Assembly: GCA_019057775.1 (NCBI GenBank)
Contig: JAHLWT010000221.1
Location: forward strand, 1 to 25,976
Origin: Promethearchaeota archaeon
GTDB taxonomy: Archaea; Asgardarchaeota; Lokiarchaeia; Sigynarchaeales; SOKP01
Direction of reading: 5' to 3'
Length of the DNA: 25,976 nt
Position numbers and translations under genes: made by a program
The notes under the pieces: generated by a model
Databases searched by the model: none
Told to the model about the DNA's origin: nothing
Seen by the model: only the letters and a program-made list of their open reading frames with translations
Shown here: positions 7,776 through 15,251 of the stretch, one piece after another
Numbering within the stretch: position 1 is the first letter of the stretch
Layout of the letters: each line of letters opens with the position of its first letter

Positions 7776-7962
7776 AATTTTAGCCTTTATTTAATTTCAG
7801 TTTTTATACATATTAGATATTCGTAGTATAGAATTATTTGATTCTCATAAATTTAAATTTTTACATTTTTATCAACAAATTTGACGCCCAAAATACTGAC
7901 CTAATCTTAAAATAAAAATATATAGAGATGCTAGATATAAATATTATAAAATATAATCATTA

Positions 7963-7976
7963 AAAACTATAGTTTT
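7963..7976. promoter_or_regulatory. 14-bp perfect palindrome, candidate operator of the ChrB operon
   Basis: AAAACTATAGTTTT is perfectly self-complementary and ends 4 bp before ATG 7981. A TATA-like TTATAAAAT at 7944-7952 would start transcription near 7973, inside the palindrome, so a bound dimer would block initiation. The core AACTATAGTT recurs upstream of the M20 peptidase gene (19383-19392). Confidence 0.35.
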
Positions 7977-7980
7977 CACT

Positions 7981-8514
7981 ATGTTATGGGTAACAAGAGA
8001 TTATGTACATATAGATAGAGTGGCCTCTCCTTGGTTGATTAAACGATTTGTTGATAAACGCGCTCAGTTTATTTTTCTCCCTCGCAATGAAATAACTGAT
8101 TTTGTGGCGAAAACAGGCGCAACCCCATTTGATACTGCTGGTACAGGAGTAGAACTTGATCATCATGTTTGTAATGATGAAAAACATTGCACTTTTGATG
8201 CCATAGTAGAAAAATATAAATTAGAAGAAGATGAAGCTTTACAAAGTGTTAGGAAACTTGTTAGAGCTGCTGATACTGGAGGAATAGAAGAAGAACCTCT
8301 CGCATGGGCTTTGGAAGTTATAGCCGTGGGAACTCCACTATTAGTGGATTCGGATCATGAAGCATTGGAAAAGGAATTCCCTGTTTATGATGCCGTTTAC
8401 ACTTATTTCCAACAAAAGATAATTCGCGAAAAATTTAAAGATGAAATCGAGAAACTGAAATCTCGAGGCGAGAGACAGTCATTCATAAAGCAAAAATTGC
8501 GCAAATTAAAATAG
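7981..8514 (+). CDS. ChrB C-terminal-domain protein (chromate-resistance family)
   Basis: A 177-residue single-domain protein matching the ChrB C-terminal domain: RDYVHIDRVASPWLIKRFVD (6-25), FLPRNEI, GATPFDTAG-GVELDHH (46-62), a Cys64/Cys70 pair before TFDAIVEKY, and a VRAADTG block (94-100). The HH plus nearby Cys and Asp look like a metal-binding or redox site. In bacteria ChrB has an extra N-terminal domain and senses chromate to control the chrA exporter; the lone C-terminal domain is widespread in archaea and its biochemical role is less clear. It begins an apparent operon: the second copy starts 15 bp after its stop and an MFS gene follows. Chromate itself is not proven as the stimulus. 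Confidence 0.87.
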   Translation: MLWVTRDYVHIDRVASPWLIKRFVDKRAQFIFLPRNEITDFVAKTGATPFDTAGTGVELDHHVCNDEKHCTFDAIVEKYKLEEDEALQSVRKLVRAADTGGIEEEPLAWALEVIAVGTPLLVDSDHEALEKEFPVYDAVYTYFQQKIIREKFKDEIEKLKSRGERQSFIKQKLRKLK

Positions 8515-8529
8515 ATAGAAGTAAAAAGT

Positions 8530-8967
8530 ATGAAATGGGTGACACGAAGCAAACCACATGTTGATCGGTGTGCTTCTCTATGGCTTATCAAAAACTTCGT
8601 TGATTCTGAAGCAGAATTTGCTTTTGTTTCTCGAGATTATGTATGGAATGAAAATGAGATTCCTTTGGTTCTTCCTGGAGCAGAATTGAGCCCAAGAAAG
8701 GGGAAAACAACCTTTCAGCTAATAATTCAGAAGTATGAGATTAAGGATAAAATTATACACCAGATTGCAAAAATGATCCATGATATCGAACAAGCAGAAG
8801 AATCGGATATATACAATCTTCCTGAATCGAAGGGAATCTTCATGGTTTTACGAGGAATAGAACCATCCTCTCCAAATGATCTCGAAACTGTAAAAATTGC
8901 ATTTACAGTCATGGATTCGATTTACACGTTTTTACAAAAAGAAAGTCAAGGAGTAAAATTTACTTGA
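8530..8967 (+). CDS. Second ChrB-like protein with degenerate ligand site
   Basis: 145 residues, clearly related to its upstream neighbour: MKWVTRSKPHVDRCASLWLIKNFVD parallels the start of that protein, followed by a matching FVSRDYV and a C-terminal 'VMDSIYTFLQK' that parallels 'VYDAVYTYFQQK'. The ELDHH and Cys pair of the first copy are replaced by AELSPRKGKTTF, and the AADT block is lost, so the metal or redox site is absent. It is about 30 residues shorter. It probably arose by tandem duplication and may now be a non-catalytic partner, for example in a heterodimer with the first copy. It is cotranscribed by position; the MFS gene follows after 120 bp. Confidence 0.78.
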   Translation: MKWVTRSKPHVDRCASLWLIKNFVDSEAEFAFVSRDYVWNENEIPLVLPGAELSPRKGKTTFQLIIQKYEIKDKIIHQIAKMIHDIEQAEESDIYNLPESKGIFMVLRGIEPSSPNDLETVKIAFTVMDSIYTFLQKESQGVKFT

Positions 8968-9087
8968 AACAATTGGATGTCTTTAGTTTTTCAATTCTAA
9001 ATAACACTATTTTTTTTGTTTATAGAATTATAGAGAACAAATTTTAACTAGCTTTTTCAAGAATCATTAAAATTATAAGGTGTTAAT

Positions 9088-10275
9088 TTGAATCGAAAAG
9101 TACTATATTTTTTGATTATAAGCTTTATTGGATTCTTTGCTATTTATAGTTCCACCATGTCCAAGAGTCCCATTTTGCCCCTCTTTGCCGATTCTTTAAT
9201 AACTTCTGAATTTGAACTGCAATTTATCGGATATGTTATTGCAGCTTCTACTATCCCTGGGATTTTAGTTAGCATGTTTGCTGGGCGATTATCAGATGTA
9301 TACGGTCGAAAAAAACTACTCCTAATATCAACAATCATCTTTGCAAGTGCTCCCCTTTTTTATCTTTTTGCTTCTAATATTTGGACACTGATGATTATTC
9401 GATTCTATCATGGCTTTTCAACGGCTATTTTCGTTCCCGTCGCGACAGCCGCTATTGCAGAATCGTACCCTGAAAAAAAAGGTAAATATATTTCATCATT
9501 TTCTTCAATAACGCTTGTTGGTCGTTTTCTGGCACCCCTTACGGGGGGAGCTATTCTTTTTATCACAAATTATTACTATTATGGGGTTTATATTGGATGT
9601 GCGATTTCAGGAACGATTGCTCTCTCCCTTACATTATTACTGTATCGAATTCGGCACCAAGATTCTGATCCCCGAAAACCTACTGATAATAGCTCTCTTA
9701 CTATTAAAGAATTTCTGAAAGGATTTAGGGAGGTTTTAAGTAATAAAATCATCTTAATTACTAGTGTTGTTCAAGCTAGCCAATACTTTGCCTTTGGGAT
9801 AATTGAGGCATATGTAATCCTTTATGTTAAATTTCTTCACTTCGATGTTTGGATAATTGGAGTAATTCCAGCTATCTTAACATTAATGCTAGTGGTGTTT
9901 AAACCACTGATGGGATCTTTTTCTGACAAGGTGGGACGTCGCATAATTATCCTCATTGGACTTCTCATTGGTGGTGGAGTTTCATTTCTAATACCATTTA
10001 CTACAAATTATTTTGGAGTTATCTTGATATTATGCGGTTTCGGAATTGGGATGGCCATGGTTATATCTTCTACAGCCGCTTACGTATCAGATATTTCGAA
10101 AAGGGAGGAAATTGGAACAGCAATCGGAACTCTAAGCACGATAATGGATATTGGGCAAACAATAGGACCTATCTTGAGTGGATATGTCTTAATAGCTTTT
10201 TCATTTGGAGGTGTTTTTTTGATGGTCGGCGCTGTACTCTTAGCCTCAGCTCTAATCTTTTCTATCATCAATTAG
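9088..10275 (+). CDS. Major facilitator superfamily transporter, 12 TM
   Basis: 395 residues, predicted 12 transmembrane helices in the inner membrane. The start is TTG 9088, preceded by AAGGTG at 9077-9082 with suitable spacing. Motif A, GRLSDVYGRKKLLL, lies between TM2 and TM3, and its pseudo-repeat GSFSDKVGRRIIIL lies between TM8 and TM9, both typical of MFS drug/metabolite exporters of the DHA1 type (12 TM). It follows the two ChrB-like genes on the same strand. In bacteria ChrB normally sits beside the chromate exporter ChrA, which is a different family; here an MFS exporter occupies that place and may be the efflux arm of the same response. The substrate is unknown. Confidence 0.9.
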   Translation: MNRKVLYFLIISFIGFFAIYSSTMSKSPILPLFADSLITSEFELQFIGYVIAASTIPGILVSMFAGRLSDVYGRKKLLLISTIIFASAPLFYLFASNIWTLMIIRFYHGFSTAIFVPVATAAIAESYPEKKGKYISSFSSITLVGRFLAPLTGGAILFITNYYYYGVYIGCAISGTIALSLTLLLYRIRHQDSDPRKPTDNSSLTIKEFLKGFREVLSNKIILITSVVQASQYFAFGIIEAYVILYVKFLHFDVWIIGVIPAILTLMLVVFKPLMGSFSDKVGRRIIILIGLLIGGGVSFLIPFTTNYFGVILILCGFGIGMAMVISSTAAYVSDISKREEIGTAIGTLSTIMDIGQTIGPILSGYVLIAFSFGGVFLMVGAVLLASALIFSIIN

Positions 10276-10387
10276 GTTCATTACTTTAACTCTCCTTTTT
10301 CAAATTGTTATCAATAAAATTTAAAACCTAAGGATCTACTTTTAGAAATAAATATAAGGTCATCTTGATAATTATTCTTATTCAAGC

Positions 10388-10405
10388 AAAAGCCAACATG
10401 CTTTT
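10388..10405. other. Small hairpin in the leader of the SDR gene
   Basis: AAAAGC and GCTTTT are separated by six bases, with a flanking TTCAA/TTGAA pair extending the stem imperfectly. It ends about 20 bp before ATG 10424. It could be a leader structure or the weak end of the MFS transcript. Confidence 0.25.
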
Positions 10406-10423
10406 AAGTTTGAAGTGTAAATT

Positions 10424-11719
10424 ATGATAAAAGAGTTTGAAGGGAAAGTAGCTGTCATTACAGGCGCAGCAAGCGGTATTGGTCGTGGACTTGCTCATGC
10501 CTTTGCTAAACGCGGGATGAAAATAGTTCTGGCAGATATCGATGAAGATGCTCTCGATAAGGTTTCTCAAGAGATTAAGGATATTGGTGTTGAGGTAATA
10601 AGTGTGATAACAGATGTGAGTGACCGTGAACAAGTTGCTCATTTGGCAGATGTTTCTTATGAACGTCTTGGCCGTGTTAATATACTCTGTAATAATGCAG
10701 GGGTCGGAGAAGGTGGACTTATTCGCTTGTTAACTCTAGAGAATTGGGATTGGGTACTTAGTGTTAATTTATTTGGTGTAATCTATGGTATTCAATTTTT
10801 TTTAAACCGTATGTTAAAAAGTAAAGAACCTTGTCATATTGTTAATACTTCTTCGATAGCAGGATTAATTCCTGGGGATGCTGGGCCATATACTGCATCA
10901 AAATATGCAGTGGTTTCAATCAGTGAAATTTTAGATCGAGAATGCTTTAAAACTAATGTTGCCGTTTCCGTGGTTTGTCCCGGTTATGTTAACACAAATA
11001 TAATAAAAAATTCTGAAATCCTTAGCCAAACGCGACCAGGACTTTTCCAACCAACCCCAGAAATGATTAAACTAGCTGGTCCTGTTTTAGAAAACTTTGA
11101 AAAATTATTAAAATTAGGAATGGACCCAGAAATCATGGCAGAAAAGGTAATTAAAGCAATCGAAAATGATATATTCTATGTCGTTACCCATCCGGAATTT
11201 ATCCCAATAGTTAAGGCTCGGTTTGAGCATATCTATAATGACACTTTAAAATTACACGGGGAAATTGAAGAAGAAAAAGAGATTAAAACAAAAGTCTTTA
11301 CAAATGAGATACCTGCGTTTTCTCTTACTTACCCAGAAAATTTTATTGAATTTAAACCTAATCCAATAAGTAAACAGGTCTTCGTTGCCACCATTTTAGG
11401 TTGCGATCTTATAATTACAATAACCAGAGTTTCTCCAAAAAGACGATTAGAAGAAGCCGCTAAAAGAATTGTGGCCAGATTGAAGAGGACCGTGAATGAG
11501 ATCAGAGTAATTTCCAATAAACCAATCAATTTGAGAGATGGGACTCCAGCATATGAAAGCATTATTGAGTATGAATCCGTAAGAAATACTAAAGTTAAAA
11601 GTGTACATATATCTGTCTTCAAAGATGAAAAATGGATCCGCGTTAGTCTCTTCACCGTAACTTACTTATTTAATGAGAATCTAAAAAAAATAGTACACTC
11701 ACTTGAATTTAACGCTTGA
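10424..11719 (+). CDS. Short-chain dehydrogenase/reductase with an extra C-terminal domain
   Basis: 431 residues. Residues 1-280 are a classical SDR: cofactor motif TGAASGIG (13-20), acidic Asp38 after strand 2 (suggesting NAD(H) over NADP(H)), NNAG (90-93), Asn114, Ser143/144, and the catalytic Tyr156-x3-Lys160 in YTASK, with PGYVNT (186-191). Residues ~290-431 are not part of SDRs: an alpha/beta unit that begins FSLTYPENFIEF and ends KKIVHSLEF, with internal YESIIEYE and HISVFKDEKWIRV strands, resembling the PsbP/DcrB-like fold. A charged linker (EIEEEKEIKTK) joins them. The substrate is probably a hydrophobic alcohol or ketone by family analogy, but cannot be assigned. The gene stops with TGA 48 bp before the convergent CWH43-like gene ends. 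Confidence 0.88.
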   Translation: MIKEFEGKVAVITGAASGIGRGLAHAFAKRGMKIVLADIDEDALDKVSQEIKDIGVEVISVITDVSDREQVAHLADVSYERLGRVNILCNNAGVGEGGLIRLLTLENWDWVLSVNLFGVIYGIQFFLNRMLKSKEPCHIVNTSSIAGLIPGDAGPYTASKYAVVSISEILDRECFKTNVAVSVVCPGYVNTNIIKNSEILSQTRPGLFQPTPEMIKLAGPVLENFEKLLKLGMDPEIMAEKVIKAIENDIFYVVTHPEFIPIVKARFEHIYNDTLKLHGEIEEEKEIKTKVFTNEIPAFSLTYPENFIEFKPNPISKQVFVATILGCDLIITITRVSPKRRLEEAAKRIVARLKRTVNEIRVISNKPINLRDGTPAYESIIEYESVRNTKVKSVHISVFKDEKWIRVSLFTVTYLFNENLKKIVHSLEFNA

Positions 11720-11766
11720 GACTTTTGTTTAAACTTTCTAATTTTTTCCATAAAAAAGAAAATAAT

Positions 11767-13830
11767 TTAAAATTGGATTTCTGTCCACTGTGCTGGATGA
11801 TCTGATTGCGGGTCAGTAATGTAACGAGTTTCTAAAATTGTAAAACTAAGGGATACAAATATATGATCTATTCGATCTGACATATCAAGACTATTATCGT
11901 CCACTCCCATTGGCCATTTTGCCAACCAAGCATCTTGTAAAATGGCAACTGACATATTATAATAAATAGAGTCTTCTCGACTATTGAAATCACCCATAGA
12001 AATTACATTAGATTTACCACTGATACGATCCATTAAACCTTCAATATGGGCTAATTTTGCATCATCACTTCCAGCAGGGTGGCTGACATAGACATTAAAT
12101 GTCGTAGCCCCTACTCTAATTTGAACTTCTGTTGTACCTATTTCATCTTCATCACTGTACGTAAAAATCGTTTTCGCATTAGTAATTGGAAATCGTGACA
12201 GAACAGCTGCTCCAAAGGTTCCCGTTACTGTTTTTGGGCCATAAAACGAATAATAATTCAATTTGTTAGCAAAATATCGTACGACATCTGAATTTCCACC
12301 TGAAATTCTTGCCGGATCAGATTCTTGTAAACCGATAATATCTGGATTAATTGCTTCGATGAGAGCTAGCTGATTATCATAGTTTTTATCACCACTAGGA
12401 TTAACTCCCTGCTGAATATTATATGTCATTACTCTCAGAGAAGTTATTCCACTTGTATCTTGTTGTTTAGGGCGCAATTCTAGGACCATTACAGAAATTG
12501 TTGTTCCAATTACTAGAGACGCAACAATTGCGGCTACAATTATTTTATCACGTAGGGAGGTAATCAAAGATTTAAAGTCTAATGACCTCTTTTTGAAAAT
12601 TCCTCTGGTTGGGATTGTTAATCCTACTATTAAGAAAGGAAGCCAGAATAAATTACGGAAAATTGGACTCACCGGTTCTACATAACCCCAAACATTTGTA
12701 AATATAAGAACAAACGATATCAAAATGAAAAATAACCCTCCCGCGCTGAAGCCTACCCCTAACTTAGATGGACTTGGTCGACGTCTAATGAGTTCTCTAG
12801 ATAAAAGAGCAAAATCTATAAAAATTATAGGTAATAGTCCTATCATAGTTATTAATGGAATATAGTAAGCAAAGTTAGGTGGATGGTTTATTACTACGGG
12901 ATCTGATGTAGGACTACCCGGAAATGGAACGATATGAGTTACAATTGTGAGAATAAGTGAAGTTACGAAAAAAGCATTCCATATCCAAAGTGTCTTTGAA
13001 CTTAATTTTCCGAGAAATTCTGGTTTAAATGTTAAGATACATATAGTTATCGCAATCACCACTGCTATACCGATTGTAATCGCAATATAATCTCCTTCAG
13101 TCCACCTTGATATAACTGTGGGGCTACTAAACGCAAAATAATTGAGTGTTAATGTACTCATAAGCCCAAGAACCACAGATTTAATACCTCTAGGTTTTTT
13201 CCGATTTTCTGATGTTTCTTCTCCATTTGAGATAGTTGCTCCCTCATAATGTATTTCAATAGACACACCAACTTGTTTTATTTTAATTCCACCGATTATT
13301 GAGAGAATGGCAACCGCTGCCAGAAGCCATCCTATAAACTGAAAGATTCCAGAAGTTGAAATATCAACAGTTGAATTGAGTGCTCTGAATGTAATTGAGA
13401 ACAAAATAGCTGATGCAAGTCCGACTCCTGCTTTTAAACTTACGTTTTCCATTTCGTCTGTCTTATGATTTTTTATGTAGTTTGAGAAAAATGAAGGAAG
13501 AAATAGCATAAAACATCCTACTCCTAACCCTGATGTTATAATTCTGTTTGTGGAGTCTAGAAATGGGGAAATCAAACGTGAAATTATGGTAATTACAGCT
13601 ACAACTTCAAGAAAATAGTTAGGAATCTTTTGTCTAAATGCTAACAAGATAATAGGTGTCAATAAAAATAATACTCCCGCAGCCTTTTCATCCAGTTGCA
13701 AATTAAGAAGATCTAACATATAGATTGATTCAATCAAATCGCCAACTAAGTGGAAAAAGAATAAGAACATCACCGTTAATAGCACAAGATCAGAATTGAT
13801 TTTTTTGTAAAAATTGTTTGATAATTTCAT
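11767..13830 (-). CDS. CWH43/PGAP2IP-like protein: polytopic membrane domain fused to an EEP (DNase I-like) domain
   Basis: 687 residues. Residues 10-450 hold about 13 hydrophobic helices, arranged as two groups of six (roughly 15-181 and 215-408) split by a hydrophilic loop (185-214), plus one more (430-450). Residues 465-687 are an endonuclease/exonuclease/phosphatase domain with all landmarks: TYNIQQG (Asn471), LQESD (Glu503), SHPAG (His584), MGDFN (Asp614, Asn616), RIDHIF (Asp655, His656) and SDH (Asp677, His678). Two 6-TM units followed by an EEP domain, and the length, match eukaryotic PGAP2IP (human CWH43, about 699 residues), which remodels the lipid of GPI anchors in the endoplasmic reticulum. 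Here the EEP domain should face the side opposite the last helix's N-terminus and may cleave a phosphodiester in a lipid head group. A TATA box lies 27 bp before the ATG. Confidence 0.85.
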   Translation of the reverse strand: MKLSNNFYKKINSDLVLLTVMFLFFFHLVGDLIESIYMLDLLNLQLDEKAAGVLFLLTPIILLAFRQKIPNYFLEVVAVITIISRLISPFLDSTNRIITSGLGVGCFMLFLPSFFSNYIKNHKTDEMENVSLKAGVGLASAILFSITFRALNSTVDISTSGIFQFIGWLLAAVAILSIIGGIKIKQVGVSIEIHYEGATISNGEETSENRKKPRGIKSVVLGLMSTLTLNYFAFSSPTVISRWTEGDYIAITIGIAVVIAITICILTFKPEFLGKLSSKTLWIWNAFFVTSLILTIVTHIVPFPGSPTSDPVVINHPPNFAYYIPLITMIGLLPIIFIDFALLSRELIRRRPSPSKLGVGFSAGGLFFILISFVLIFTNVWGYVEPVSPIFRNLFWLPFLIVGLTIPTRGIFKKRSLDFKSLITSLRDKIIVAAIVASLVIGTTISVMVLELRPKQQDTSGITSLRVMTYNIQQGVNPSGDKNYDNQLALIEAINPDIIGLQESDPARISGGNSDVVRYFANKLNYYSFYGPKTVTGTFGAAVLSRFPITNAKTIFTYSDEDEIGTTEVQIRVGATTFNVYVSHPAGSDDAKLAHIEGLMDRISGKSNVISMGDFNSREDSIYYNMSVAILQDAWLAKWPMGVDDNSLDMSDRIDHIFVSLSFTILETRYITDPQSDHPAQWTEIQF

Positions 13831-13853
13831 GATTTATGATAGCATCCTATTAC

Positions 13854-13865
13854 TTTATAAATATA
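13854..13865 (-). promoter_or_regulatory. TATA box of the fused CWH43-like gene (leaderless spacing)
   Basis: TATATTTATAAA on the minus strand; the TTTATAAA core is centred 27 bp before ATG 13830, so the mRNA would start at or within a few bases of the start codon. No Shine-Dalgarno-like sequence is seen. Confidence 0.5.
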
Positions 13866-14028
13866 TGCATTGCGCAAGGTAATTAGTTAATTAGAGAATG
13901 TTAAAAAACCATATTGTTAAAGAATTCAGAAAAAGAATAATTTTTAAAAGCAAACCTATCTTAATTTTTATCTTGTTCTGTTATTAAAAATTTTAACATA
14001 AAATTAATATTAAAGTGAGGCGAAATAA

Positions 14029-14355
14029 ATGGTAGTAGTCATGTCAACTTCCTATTTTCCTGCTGCAAAATCAGCGGAAGTAGGTAAAAAATATCTTGAG
14101 GTCTTAAAAAAGTACCCTCTAGATAGATCGATATCTAAAACTATTTTACAGGTAGCGGTAAGAGTTACCCCAGACGGTATGAAAGCGTTTTCAATTTCTG
14201 AAATTAAAGAGGGAAAATTTACAGAGTTTATGAAGCTAGCATATGAGCAAATACTTTTATATTCCGGAATCGAAGGATATCGGTCAGATATAGAGGTATT
14301 CATGTCAGGTACCGAAGCGTTACCATTAGTAGGCCTAGACATGCCCGAACTATAA
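14029..14355 (+). CDS. 108-residue alpha/beta protein, paralogue of the gene at 7452
   Basis: The same family and length as the protein at 7452-7775, alignable end to end without gaps: KYLEVLKKYPLDRSISK, VAVRVTPDGM, EIKEGKF, ILLYSGIEGYRSDIEVFM and a closing GLDMPEL. The order of strands and helices again fits a ferredoxin-like, dimeric alpha/beta barrel. GTGAGGCGA about 9 bp before ATG 14029 is a reasonable ribosome site; GTG or ATG at residues 3-5 are less likely because they would drop the first strand. It sits between the fused CWH43-like gene (divergent) and the split pair (convergent). No active-site residues are recognisable and the role is unknown. Confidence 0.75.
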   Translation: MVVVMSTSYFPAAKSAEVGKKYLEVLKKYPLDRSISKTILQVAVRVTPDGMKAFSISEIKEGKFTEFMKLAYEQILLYSGIEGYRSDIEVFMSGTEALPLVGLDMPEL

Positions 14356-14394
14356 AATTGAATAATAAAATCCAAAGGAAATTATATTTCCAAC

Positions 14395-14410
14395 TTTTTT
14401 TTTATATTTT
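14395..14410. terminator. T-tract between convergent genes
   Basis: Nine consecutive T (14395-14403), then ATATTTTTATAT, between the ends of the 108-residue gene and the convergent EEP gene. It fits an archaeal oligo-U terminator for the plus-strand gene. Confidence 0.4.
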
Positions 14411-14437
14411 TATATAAGTACTTTTTCTTTTATAAAG

Positions 14438-15247
14438 TTAAGAAAAGACAATGGTAGATACAACAGGTAAATGATCTGAACCATATTCTATAGGAGAATT
14501 AATACCTGGTAACATGTCTGTAATTACGTGGCTATCAGTAATATCTTGATATCCGGTAGCGAAAATATAATCAATTGGTGCTTGAGGATCAGCACCGAAC
14601 TCTGCTGCTGTATCATTATAATAATTAAGTACTCTTCCTATTTCTGATGTATCGTCTCGTAGGTTAAAATCACCCATTAAAACTTGTTTTGAAGTTGTAG
14701 TTATCTCAGTTATTTTTTCAAGAAGAAAATCGACTTGAGCAGATTTATTTTCGGTTCTAATGCCGAGATGAGTACAGAATACATCAAGTATAAGACTTGA
14801 ACTTATTTCAACAACACAATGGATAAAAGTCCGTTCCATGAGGATGCTTGGAATCTCATACCCTTCACTTAATGCTATTGGGTATTTACTCAGAATTGCA
14901 TTTCCCAACTCGTGGTGATTGTTGATTGGATTGTAGTAATAATAATTCATCTTTAATCTTTTTGCAAGCCAAAATGCCATGTCTACTCCTTGAAGATAAG
15001 CACTGCCTACTCCAACTTCTTGTAATCCAATTATATCAGGATCATCGATTAATATATTTTGAGCAATTCGCTCTAAATTAAGTAAATCATCCATACCCTG
15101 CCCAAAATGAATGTTATAAGTCATGAAAGTCAATTCATTTTTGGGTGCCCCTTCTCTGGGGAATTCTCCTATACCAATTGTTACTACTGAAAGGATTAAT
15201 GGCGAGATTATTAAAGCAATTAGAACACATTTAAATCTTTTATCCAT
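14438..15247 (-). CDS. Membrane-anchored EEP (DNase I-like) domain protein, split CWH43-like C-terminal module
   Basis: 269 residues with one N-terminal hydrophobic helix (7-26) and an EEP domain equal in layout to that of the fused protein: TYNIHFG (Asn45), LQEVG (Glu77), CTHLG (His160), MGDFN (Asp193, Asn195), PIDYIF (Asp226) and SDH (Asp258, His259). All expected metal and catalytic residues of a phosphodiesterase are present. It starts 4 bp after the stop of the membrane-protein gene. Its AAGGAGGG ribosome site lies inside that gene's last codons, so the two are translationally coupled. The helix would tether the EEP domain outside the membrane, as helix 13 does in the fused protein. The likely substrate is a lipid-linked phosphodiester or phosphomonoester, by analogy only. 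Confidence 0.85.
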   Translation of the reverse strand: MDKRFKCVLIALIISPLILSVVTIGIGEFPREGAPKNELTFMTYNIHFGQGMDDLLNLERIAQNILIDDPDIIGLQEVGVGSAYLQGVDMAFWLAKRLKMNYYYYNPINNHHELGNAILSKYPIALSEGYEIPSILMERTFIHCVVEISSSLILDVFCTHLGIRTENKSAQVDFLLEKITEITTTSKQVLMGDFNLRDDTSEIGRVLNYYNDTAAEFGADPQAPIDYIFATGYQDITDSHVITDMLPGINSPIEYGSDHLPVVSTIVFS

Positions 15248-15251
15248 CTGT

